Shown piece by piece: positions 57,140 through 64,000 of a stretch of DNA of 64,000 bases (position 1 is its first letter; each line of letters opens with the position of its first letter). A program made the position numbers and the translations under genes. Origin of the DNA: an uncultured Desulfovibrio sp. (GTDB lineage: Bacteria; Desulfobacterota; Desulfovibrionia; Desulfovibrionales; Desulfovibrionaceae). The DNA lies in NCBI GenBank assembly GCA_934546745.1, contig CAKTDV010000013.1, positions 1-64,000 of the forward strand, given 5' to 3'. The notes under the pieces were generated by a model, which had not been told where the DNA came from, searched no databases, and saw nothing but the letters and a program-made list of their open reading frames with translations.

Positions 57140-58798
57140 ATGTCTCAGGAACATACTCCCCTTCTTTCTTCTCCCGGTGATTTCTCCCATTTTTCCATCA
57201 GCGAGCCTGAAGACTCCCTGCCGCGCACAGCATTGGACGAAGTGCCGGAAGCGCTGCGCGCCGCCTGCGCGCGCGCGGGCTGGACCCAACTCATGCCGGT
57301 GCAGTCGCTGGCCTTGCCCTACCTGCTGGCCGGACGCGATATCATGGTGCAGTCGCGCACGGGCAGCGGAAAGACCGGCTGCTACCTGCTGCCCATGCTG
57401 CCGCATCTTGATCCGGCCATCCCCGCGCCGCAGGCGCTGGTGCTGGCGCCGACGCGCGAACTGGCCGTACAGGTGGAACATGAGGCCGCGACGCTCTTTG
57501 CGGGTACTGGCCTGCGTACCGTGGCCGTTTACGGCGGCGTGGGCTACGGAAAACAGGTGGAGGCGCTGCGCGAAGGGGCGCATGTGCTGGTGGGAACGCC
57601 GGGGCGCGTCCTCGATCATCTGCTGCGCCGCACGCTTGATTTCAGAGCGCTGCGCATACTGGTCTTTGACGAGGCGGATCGGATGCTGTCCATCGGCTTT
57701 TATCCCGATATGAAAGAGGTGCAGCGCCATCTGCCGCGCCGGCGCATCCATACCTGCCTTTTTTCGGCGACCTATCCGCCGCATGTCCTCAGACTGGCTG
57801 GAGAGTTCATGAGCAGCCCGGACATGCTGTCGCTGTCGCAGAAGGAAGTGCATGTGGCGGAGGTGCAGCATCTGTTCTGCCGCGTCAGTCCCATGGACAA
57901 GGACCGTGTGCTGGCGCGCCTGCTGGAAACGGAAAACCCCGCCTCAGCCATCATTTTCTGCAATACCAGGGCGAACGTGCACTATGTTGCCGACGTGCTG
58001 AAAGGCTTTGGCTATAATGCGGATGAACTTTCGTCCGATTTGAGTCAGCACAGGCGTGAGGCCGTTCTGGACAGAATCCGTCAGGGGCGGCTCCAGTATC
58101 TGGTGGCTACCGACGTGGCGGCGCGCGGCATCGATATTTCCCAGCTGTCGCACGTCTTTCTGTATGAACCTCCGGAAGATCACGAAAGCTACATTCATCG
58201 CGCCGGGCGCACGGGCCGCGCCGGAGCCGCGGGTACGGTCATTTCCCTCGTCGATGTCATGCAGCTTATGGAGCTGGAGCGCATCGCCAGGCATTTCCGC
58301 ATTGCGCTGCGCGAACTGCCCGCTCCCTCGGAGGCGGATGTGTCCGCCGCCGTGGGGCAGCGGCTTGTCGCCGTGCTTGAGGCCCGTTTCAGGAAGATGA
58401 ACGGTCTGGAAAAGTTGCGCGCCGCACGCTATGTGCCGCTTGCGCGGGCTCTGGCCGGAGTGCCGGACGGCGGCGAGGGCGCGGGGGGTGAGGACGATGC
58501 GCTGCTGCTGGCCATGGTGCTGGACGCCTGCCATCAGCAGAGCCTGCGGGAGACGCGCTTTCCCGGCGCTGAAAACGGCGGCGGCAACGCGCCGCCGCGC
58601 GGAGAACGCGGCCGCAGGCGTCGCCGGAGCGCACGCGGGGAAAGCCCGGAGAATGCCGTGGCCAGCGTCGGGATGCCTGCCGTGGAGCCCGTCCCCGCCG
58701 AAGAGAAGGAGCGGACCGGTCGCAGGCGCCGGCGTCGCGGGTCGCGCCGTGCGCCGGGTGAAAGCCCCGCGCGGGATGCCGCCATAACGGACGAATAG
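57140..58798 (+). CDS. DEAD-box ATP-dependent RNA helicase
   Basis: 552 residues. Helicase core motifs in order: Q-motif region WTQLMPVQSLALPYLLAGRD, motif I SRTGSGKT near residue 78, Ia PTRELA, Ib TPGRVLDH, II VFDEADRML, III SAT, then in the second domain FCNTRANVHYV, ATDVAARGIDIS and HRAGRTGRAG. The C-terminal 170 residues are disordered and end in Arg-rich runs (GERGRRRRRSARG, GRRRRRRGSRR) that probably bind RNA. It may act in ribosome assembly or cold adaptation; the exact family member is not clear. GGAG is 9 nt before the ATG. Confidence 0.93.
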   Translation: MSQEHTPLLSSPGDFSHFSISEPEDSLPRTALDEVPEALRAACARAGWTQLMPVQSLALPYLLAGRDIMVQSRTGSGKTGCYLLPMLPHLDPAIPAPQALVLAPTRELAVQVEHEAATLFAGTGLRTVAVYGGVGYGKQVEALREGAHVLVGTPGRVLDHLLRRTLDFRALRILVFDEADRMLSIGFYPDMKEVQRHLPRRRIHTCLFSATYPPHVLRLAGEFMSSPDMLSLSQKEVHVAEVQHLFCRVSPMDKDRVLARLLETENPASAIIFCNTRANVHYVADVLKGFGYNADELSSDLSQHRREAVLDRIRQGRLQYLVATDVAARGIDISQLSHVFLYEPPEDHESYIHRAGRTGRAGAAGTVISLVDVMQLMELERIARHFRIALRELPAPSEADVSAAVGQRLVAVLEARFRKMNGLEKLRAARYVPLARALAGVPDGGEGAGGEDDALLLAMVLDACHQQSLRETRFPGAENGGGNAPPRGERGRRRRRSARGESPENAVASVGMPAVEPVPAEEKERTGRRRRRRGSRRAPGESPARDAAITDE

Positions 58799-58850
58799 CG
58801 TTGCCGCCGTTGCGGCGGCCGGCAGCGACGGCCAAGGGGAGCTGAGAGGG

Positions 58851-59342
58851 ATGCGGGAGGAGGATTGCGGCGCGGACGTCGCTGTGGGCGACGGGGAGGC
58901 GTATGAGCGGCAGGCACGGGAGAATTTTCGCGCGCTCCTGAATGACATGTCTTTTTTCAGGGAGATGGCCATTCTGGGGCTTGGGCGTTTTCAGTTTTCA
59001 CTGCGCCGCAGAATGACCTCGGAATTTCGCGGCGTCTACATGGCGGTATGGCGTCTGGCTCTGGGCTCCTCGTTTCCTGAAGAGGCTGACGCCATGTTTT
59101 CCGCCTTCTGCCGCGACTATCTGCGGCATTCCCGCGACAGGAACGCGCGGGACGTGGTGCTGAAGGCGAAGGAATACTGGAATATGCTGCGGGATGACGC
59201 CGGAAAGGATTTTCGCACGCTGGCCGGGCATCTGGCGAGTTTGCCCGCCCGCGCGGGCGATGAACAGAAGCAGGCTGTCAGCCTCCGGCTTGCCCTGCAT
59301 ATCCGTTCCATGTACCGCCTGATTTTCGATCGCCTGATATGA
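58851..59342 (+). CDS. uncharacterised helical protein, 163 residues
   Basis: An acidic N-terminus (MREEDCGADVAVGDGEAYER) followed by a helical domain: FRALLNDMSFFREMAILGLG, RFQFSLRRRMTSEFRGVYMA, AFCRDYLRHSRDRNARDVVL and RLALHIRSMYRLIFDRL. No recognised motif, no membrane span. GGGGAG is about 9 nt before the ATG. It lies 52 nt after the helicase gene and 30 nt before leader copy D. Confidence 0.78.
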   Translation: MREEDCGADVAVGDGEAYERQARENFRALLNDMSFFREMAILGLGRFQFSLRRRMTSEFRGVYMAVWRLALGSSFPEEADAMFSAFCRDYLRHSRDRNARDVVLKAKEYWNMLRDDAGKDFRTLAGHLASLPARAGDEQKQAVSLRLALHIRSMYRLIFDRLI

Positions 59343-59372
59343 CAGGCCATGTGGCTGGTTGCGGCCCGGATT

Positions 59373-59482
59373 GTTCGCGTTGCCGTGCGGCTTGGTGAAA
59401 GGTTTTCCCGGCGTTGCCGCCGTGTCAAGAAGATTTTCCCCCTGAAGGGGGGAGGTTTCAGACCACAGAGGAACTTTTGATG
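59373..59482 (+). promoter_or_regulatory. repeated leader element, copy D (before ribF)
   Basis: GTTCGCGTTGCCGTGCGGC (shared with copy C), then CGGCG-TTGC-CGCCG, GTCAAGAAG, CCCCC-TGAA-GGGGG, GGTTTCAGACC, AGAGGAAC and TTTTGATG. A 43-codon frame from ATG 59349 runs through it and stops in TGA at 59478-59480, sharing its A with the ribF ATG. Confidence 0.87.
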
Positions 59483-60439
59483 AAACAGACGGACTCTTCC
59501 ACGGAGCGGATGCCGGCGATTGATCCCGCACGCGGCTGTTGCGTCACCATCGGTAATTTTGATGGCGTACACAAGGGGCATCAGACGCTGATTTCCCATG
59601 CGCGTGACTTTGCGCGCAAGGTCGGTATGCCCTGCGTTGTCGTGACATTCTGGCCGCATCCGCGTCTGGTGCTGGGCAGGGAGCATGTGCCGGTGATGAC
59701 GCGCGCAGCGCGCCTGGAGGCGATTCAGGCCCTGAGGCCGGATTATATCTGGGAAATTCCCTTCAATCGCCTTGTGGCGGCGCTCTCACCCGAGGAATTT
59801 CTCAAGCGGTATCTGACACCCCTTTCCATGCGCCGGCTGGTCGTCGGCTACGACTTCTCGCTGGGCAAGGGGCGCGCGGGGCAGCCTGCCGTTCTCCAGG
59901 GACTGGGGCGCGCCTATGGCTACACCATGGAACAGCTCGCGCCTGTGATGGAAAAGGGGAGCGTTGTCAGCTCCAGCCGGATCCGTCACTTTGTGGAGCA
60001 GGGTGGCGTGGACGTGGCCGCGCGTATGCTTGGGCGTCTCCATTTCTGCGACGGAGACATCGTCCGTGGCGACGGGCGCGGCGCTGGTCTAGGGTTTCCC
60101 ACGGCAAATATGGATTTGCCGGAAACGCTGTTGCCGCCGCGAGGCGTCTATGCGTCCCGGCTCAGCGTGGATGGCGCTTGCTATGAGGCGGTCACCAATC
60201 TCGGCAGCAATCCGACGTTTGGCGGACGCAAGGTCAGTGTGGAAAGCTTTGCGCTGGACGCTCCGGGGGATATGGACCTGTACGGCAGGCGGGCGCGGGT
60301 GCATTTCGTGAAGCAGTTGCGCCGGGAAACGCGCTTCTCCGGGCCGGAAGAACTGGCCGCCCAGATTGCGCGCGATGTGGAACAGGCGCGCGGCATTGTG
60401 CCGGACGTCCAGCCCTTTGCCGCATCCGGAGAGCGGTAG
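59480..60439 (+). CDS. ribF: bifunctional riboflavin kinase / FMN adenylyltransferase
   Basis: 319 residues. It makes FMN and FAD from riboflavin. The N-terminal nucleotidyltransferase domain has CCVTIGNFDGVHKGHQTLI near residue 20 and the later VGYDFSLGKGRAGQ and SSSRIRHFV. The C-terminal kinase domain starts near residue 190 (GDIVRGDGRGAGLGFPTANM, then VTNLGSNPTFGG and SVESFALD). The start is the ATG at 59480 at the end of leader copy D; an in-frame ATG at 59414 is within the leader and adds nothing family-like. No FMN riboswitch is visible before it; the leader takes that place. Confidence 0.94.
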   Translation: MKQTDSSTERMPAIDPARGCCVTIGNFDGVHKGHQTLISHARDFARKVGMPCVVVTFWPHPRLVLGREHVPVMTRAARLEAIQALRPDYIWEIPFNRLVAALSPEEFLKRYLTPLSMRRLVVGYDFSLGKGRAGQPAVLQGLGRAYGYTMEQLAPVMEKGSVVSSSRIRHFVEQGGVDVAARMLGRLHFCDGDIVRGDGRGAGLGFPTANMDLPETLLPPRGVYASRLSVDGACYEAVTNLGSNPTFGGRKVSVESFALDAPGDMDLYGRRARVHFVKQLRRETRFSGPEELAAQIARDVEQARGIVPDVQPFAASGER

Positions 60440-60480
60440 GGCGCGGAGGCGCCCCAGCGGAGAGAGAGGGAAGGGCTGCC

Positions 60481-62103
60481 TTATTCCCGACGGGCTTCCC
60501 CGCACAGGCATTCCAGCGCTATTTCCCTGGTATCGAATGTCTTGCGGATATGCTTGACGCTATTCCGCAACTGCTCCATCTCAATGGGGCAGTCGCCAGT
60601 AGCGGTGACGCGGAGCAGCAGCGTGCCGTTGTCCTGAAGAAAACGGGCGGTGCGGATGATTTGCCGGTGGCTTTTATCCATGCGTTCCGCCAGCAGCAGA
60701 AACAGCGCCAGCGGGCGGACCTCGGCGCGCATGCAGTCGTCCAGTTCGGTATAGAAAGGCGTCTTTCTGGTGGGGCGCTTGCGGTGAAAGTAGGCCAGTG
60801 CCGCCAGCAGCTCCACTTCCCGTGTCGTAAAGCCCAGCAGCTCCGTATTGCGGATCAGGTAGCGGCTGTGGGCATTGTGCTGGGAGAAGGAGATGAAAAT
60901 GCCTATGTCGTGCAGTAGCCCGGCATAATGCAGTATTTCCCGGAGATTGGGGGAAAGATCATGCAGGCCGAGAGCGCGGGCGCTGTCAAAGAGATCCAGC
61001 GCCAGACGGGCCACGTGGCGTGAATGGCCTTCCTCATAACCGCATTTGCGCGCCAGATGCAGGACGCTTTCCTTGCGCACGGGGTGAAACCCAATCCCCC
61101 TGTGCGGCTGACGGCGGGTTATGTAGTCCATCAGCAGGCCGTTTTGCAGGTTGCGGGTGCTGATGCGGACGCTGTCAAAGCCCTGATCCTCCATGATGGT
61201 CTGGAGGATGGCCGCGCCGGCGATGATGACGTCGGCGCGGTTGGCGTTGATGCCGGGCAGGGTCTTGCGCTCCCTGAGTGTGCGTGCGCACAGCTCCCGC
61301 ACCACGCGGCGCAGGCCCGCATAGCTGAGCAGATCGCGGCGCTCGGTGGGTGTGCGCCCTTGGCGCGTCGCGTCGGCCTCGTCCAGCGCGGCGGAGATCT
61401 CGGCGAGATTCTGTGCCGTGCCGGAGCTTCCCACAGCTTCCGTCAGCGCGAATCCGGCAAGGCGCCGCAGGGAATGCAGGGCGCTGTTGCGGATGTGGTT
61501 TTGCAGGGCGGCATAGCGTTTGGCCGGAACCGGCTTTTCTCCGTCGCCGAAAAACAGGTTGGAGAGCCGCACACAGCCAAGTTTCATGGAATCCAGATGG
61601 CGGCATTCCTCAGAGCTGCCCACGGCCAGTTCCGTACTGCCGCCGCCGATGTCAATGAACAGGCGGAGCGCATCGGTATGTTCCAGCCCGCTGGAAACGC
61701 CGAGGTAGATCAGGCGGGCCTCTTCCTGTCCGGAAATGGCGGTGAAGGCAATACCGGTTTTTTCCCTGACGCGGGCAAGGAAGGCCTCACCGTTGGCGGC
61801 ATCGCGCACGGCGGCTGTCGCCACGGCGATGGTTTCCGAAACGCCGTATGCCTCGCACATGGACGCCATGCCTTTCAGGACGGCAAGCGTGCGCGCCATG
61901 CTTTCCTCGCGCAGCCGTCCGTGCTGGAAGGCCCCCTCTCCCAGGCGGACCATCTGCTTTACCTGATTGAGAATGGCCCAGGAGCCGTCGGGCTGGATAT
62001 GGGCCAGCATGAGCCGCAGGGAATTGCTGCCCAGATCAATGAGCGCGATGGTCTTTTCTTCCAGCACAGCCCGAACGCTGGCGCTTATGCGTCTTCCGGG
62101 CAT
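60481..62103 (-). CDS. ppx: exopolyphosphatase / pppGpp phosphatase (Ppx/GppA)
   Basis: 540 residues. It hydrolyses polyphosphate, or pppGpp, from the end. The actin-like ATPase core has IALIDLGSNSLRLMLAHI near the start, VATAAVRDAANGEAFLARV, the catalytic ISGQEEARLIYLG and DIGGGSTELAVG. The second half contains HSRHVARLALDLFDSA and LLHDIGIFISFSQHNAHSRYL, the HD-like C-terminal domain. I start at 62103 because GGA lies 6 nt upstream; its first bases overlap the preceding HD gene by 19 nt. With ppk1 upstream it forms a polyphosphate synthesis and degradation pair. Confidence 0.92.
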   Translation of the reverse strand: MPGRRISASVRAVLEEKTIALIDLGSNSLRLMLAHIQPDGSWAILNQVKQMVRLGEGAFQHGRLREESMARTLAVLKGMASMCEAYGVSETIAVATAAVRDAANGEAFLARVREKTGIAFTAISGQEEARLIYLGVSSGLEHTDALRLFIDIGGGSTELAVGSSEECRHLDSMKLGCVRLSNLFFGDGEKPVPAKRYAALQNHIRNSALHSLRRLAGFALTEAVGSSGTAQNLAEISAALDEADATRQGRTPTERRDLLSYAGLRRVVRELCARTLRERKTLPGINANRADVIIAGAAILQTIMEDQGFDSVRISTRNLQNGLLMDYITRRQPHRGIGFHPVRKESVLHLARKCGYEEGHSRHVARLALDLFDSARALGLHDLSPNLREILHYAGLLHDIGIFISFSQHNAHSRYLIRNTELLGFTTREVELLAALAYFHRKRPTRKTPFYTELDDCMRAEVRPLALFLLLAERMDKSHRQIIRTARFLQDNGTLLLRVTATGDCPIEMEQLRNSVKHIRKTFDTREIALECLCGEARRE

Positions 62104-62909
62104 AGGCATTCCAGCTTTTTTTGGAAAAGATCTTCCAGAAGATCCCCTTTCTTCACAGCCCGCGCGCATTCCGCCGTACTTTCGCCGTCGGCGCGCAGCC
62201 AGAGGCGGACGGCCGTTTCCGTCAGCTCGACGGAAACATCCCGCACAACGCCAAGATGCCGGTAATCCAGACCGTCGGCGACGCGCAGAAGCGCCGCCGC
62301 CTTTGTGAGGGCGTCGCGTTTTTTTCCTGAGAGCGCCGCATAGCGACGGTGCTTCAGCGAGGGCCACGCCTTGCGGTGATACCGGGCCAGCAGCGCCACC
62401 AGAGGGCGATCCTTGTCCGTCAGATCGAGCGTGGTATCTTCCTCGATCATGCGCATGCTGATTTTGTGATGCTTCTCGCGGCCTTCGGCAAAACCGATAT
62501 CATGCAGGAGCGCCGCCAGATGCAGTCGCCGCTTCCAGCTTTTGCCAAGTCCGTGCAGAGGAAGCAGCCCGTCAAAGAGCCGATCGGCCAGAAAGGCCAC
62601 GTGGCGGCCATGTTCCTGAGATGTCTCCTGTCCGTGAGCGGCGGCGGGCGCGGGAGAATCGGCCGCGCCGGTCCGCTTGGCCTTCCCGCCGCCCCCTTTT
62701 TTGTTCTTTGCGCCTTCCTTCGCCGGGACGGAGGGTTCCCGCTCCGGCGTGGCGGCCATTGCGGGATCGGGCGCTGGCCCGGCATCGAGAGTATCGCCGG
62801 ACTGTTCCGGATTTGCCGTGGGCGCCGGAGTGGCTGTCAGGCGTGCCTGGGCGCTTCCGGCGGAGGTGGCGGGCGCGGATTTCTTTTTTCTTCTGCTGGT
62901 TGCGATCAT
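62085..62909 (-). CDS. HD-domain protein with disordered N-terminus
   Basis: 274 residues. The first 95 are Ala/Pro/Glu/Lys-rich and disordered (SRRKKKSAPATSAGSAQARL). From about residue 96 a helical HD-like domain: HGRHVAFLADRLFDGLLPLH, LHLAALLHDIGFAEG, and LLARYHRKAWPSLK. It resembles the C-terminal domain of Ppx/GppA rather than a stand-alone cyclic nucleotide enzyme. The gene lies exactly between ppk1 and ppx and overlaps ppx, so a role in polyphosphate metabolism is likely; the activity is not known. Confidence 0.82.
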   Translation of the reverse strand: MIATSRRKKKSAPATSAGSAQARLTATPAPTANPEQSGDTLDAGPAPDPAMAATPEREPSVPAKEGAKNKKGGGGKAKRTGAADSPAPAAAHGQETSQEHGRHVAFLADRLFDGLLPLHGLGKSWKRRLHLAALLHDIGFAEGREKHHKISMRMIEEDTTLDLTDKDRPLVALLARYHRKAWPSLKHRRYAALSGKKRDALTKAAALLRVADGLDYRHLGVVRDVSVELTETAVRLWLRADGESTAECARAVKKGDLLEDLFQKKLECLCPEDA

Positions 62910-62960
62910 GGTATGGCCATCCTTGGTTTCGTTTTTGGGTTGCCGGGAGATGCCGGGCGG

Positions 62961-64000
62961 CTACGCGCCGGGCGTCCCCGCCATCATAAGCGCCTGCGCG
63001 TTGACGGACTCCCCATCCTTTGCCGGAGCGAGGCGTTCATAGATGGCGTCGTCGCGCAGCCGCCAGCTCTGAACGTTATCCCGCAGATGGCATTCAAGGA
63101 TGCGGAGAAGGGTGGCGCGCAGCTGCGGATCCGTGATCGGGGCAAGCACTTCGATACGTCGATCAAGATTGCGCGGCATGAGATCGGCGCTGCCCATGTA
63201 GAGAAGGCCTTCTCCACCCGCATGGAACCAGTAGATGCGGGAATGTTCGAGAAAGCGTCCCACGATGCTGCTCACTTCTATGGTTTCGCTGATGCCCGGC
63301 AGTCCTGGGCGCAGGCAGCATATGCCGCGTACCTGCAGGCGGATGCGGACGCCCGCCATGGATGCCCGGTACAGGGCGCGGATAATGGCCGGATCCACGA
63401 GCTGGTTGCATTTGAAGATGATGGCGCCGTCGCCGTAGCGGCGCTGGCGTTCCTCTTCCCGCTGTATCAGCTCGATGAGCGGATTGCGCATGACCTGCGG
63501 CGAGACCAGAAGCGTGCGGTACGCATCGCGGCAGGCGTAGCCCGTCATAACGTTGAACAGATCCGTCACGTCGGCGCAGATGTCCGGGTTTGCCGTCAGC
63601 AGACTGAGATCCGTGTATATCTTTGCGGTGGAGGGATTGTAGTTGCCGGTGCCGATGTGGACGTAGCGGCGCACGAGATCGCGTTCCCGGCGGACGACAA
63701 GGCAGATTTTGGCGTGAATCTTCATGCCCACAAGACCATAGACGACGTTGACGCCTTCCTTTTCCAGTTCTTCCGCCCAGGTGATGTTGCGTTCCTCGTC
63801 AAAACGCGCCTTGAGTTCCACCACGGCCACGACCTGCTTGCCGCGCCGCCGCGCCTCAATCAGCGCCTTGACAATGGGGGAGTCGTTGCCGACGCGGTAC
63901 AGCGTCTGCTTGATGGCGATGACATCCGGGTCCTCGGCCGCGCGGCGGATAAAATCCAGGACGGAAAGGAAATTGTCATAGGGATGGAAGAGGAGGATGT
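62961..64000 (-). CDS. ppk1: polyphosphate kinase 1, C-terminal part (5' end outside window)
   Basis: Partial; the open frame continues through position 64000 on the minus strand, and 346 codons are visible. PPK1 polymerises the gamma phosphate of ATP into polyphosphate. Visible motifs: ILLFHPYDNFLSVLDFIRRA, AIKQTLYRVGNDSPIVKALI, VELKARFDEERNITWAEELE, then GMKIHAKICLVVRRERD with a His of the phospholipase D-like site, and YVHIGTGNYNPSTAKIYTDL, followed by the second half with GSADLMPRNLDRRIEVLAPI. The end (RLAPAKDGESVNAQALMMAG) is complete. The order ppk1, HD protein, ppx suggests one operon. Confidence 0.95.
   Translation of the reverse strand, partial: ILLFHPYDNFLSVLDFIRRAAEDPDVIAIKQTLYRVGNDSPIVKALIEARRRGKQVVAVVELKARFDEERNITWAEELEKEGVNVVYGLVGMKIHAKICLVVRRERDLVRRYVHIGTGNYNPSTAKIYTDLSLLTANPDICADVTDLFNVMTGYACRDAYRTLLVSPQVMRNPLIELIQREEERQRRYGDGAIIFKCNQLVDPAIIRALYRASMAGVRIRLQVRGICCLRPGLPGISETIEVSSIVGRFLEHSRIYWFHAGGEGLLYMGSADLMPRNLDRRIEVLAPITDPQLRATLLRILECHLRDNVQSWRLRDDAIYERLAPAKDGESVNAQALMMAGTPGA

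Noticed and set aside
59349..59482. FMN riboswitch before ribF
   Set aside because: The leader has none of the conserved FMN aptamer segments and is shared with trpS, hisG and PII, which have no link to flavin control.

Overview
The window reads as a stretch of chromosome from a sulfate-reducing member of the Desulfovibrionaceae. The strongest signs are the cluster of desulfoferrodoxin, a 45-residue rubredoxin and rubredoxin:oxygen oxidoreductase (42114-44181), a flavoredoxin-type flavoprotein, an ArsR/methyltransferase regulator directly before ahcY, and a very large FAD/Fe-S dehydrogenase. A short rubredoxin of this kind is known from Desulfovibrio desulfuricans. The DNA is mostly G+C-rich, with A+T-rich islands inside a flagellin gene, before a sugar transferase gene and after roo.

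Layout. 1-405: three tRNA genes on the minus strand (Ala, Ala, Lys). 662-12188: translation and RNA-turnover cluster rimP-nusA-ylxR-infB-DUF503-nrnA-DUF533-truB-rpsO-pnp; rbfA is not present here. 12296-17636: an unknown gene, mutL with a small divergent zinc-ribbon gene, and convergent glnS. 17700-19927: an orphan copy of a repeated leader, tRNA-Ser, and amtB with a PII gene. 20018-25407: accessory-looking stretch with a lone sugar-phosphate transferase, an Rpn-type nuclease, and a frameshifted flagellin with an unknown small gene upstream. 25453-30605: DUF362 ferredoxin protein, flavoredoxin, DciA-like protein, sahR-ahcY. 30767-38532: rnhA, a membrane protein, a ThiS-like protein, a site-2-type protease, trpS, ruvX, mltG, cbiA, cbiC. 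38619-44181: sfsA, aspartate-type aminotransferase, a secreted DUF2233-like protein, and the oxygen-defence cluster. 45039-54539: small unknown protein, chemoreceptor, membrane protein, FAD/Fe-S dehydrogenase, DUF6056-like membrane protein. 54603-64000: hisI-hisG-ykgJ, DEAD-box helicase, ribF, and a polyphosphate cluster (ppk1, HD protein, ppx).

The main unexplained structure is a repeated 5' leader of about 75-135 nt. It lies immediately before the start codon of seven unrelated genes (PII, trpS, an unknown 99-residue protein, a membrane protein, ykgJ, hisG, ribF) and before one 30-codon orphan frame. It carries two short hairpins whose stems change while keeping pairing, the second closed by a TGAA-type loop. 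It usually ends in AAAGGAA-TTTTGATG, where a short upstream reading frame stops on the first base of the gene's ATG. A second family of four palindromes (GCTTTTGAAAT / ATTTCAAAAGC type) lies in front of pnp, the gene at 12296, the DUF2233-like gene and desulfoferrodoxin. I recognise neither family.

Other points of note: a PII protein with Val at the uridylylation position 51, an 18-T tract beside mutL, three CRACATTTTTGTYG-like sites before the sugar transferase gene, and a flagellin reading frame that is restored by removing one A from an A8 run.
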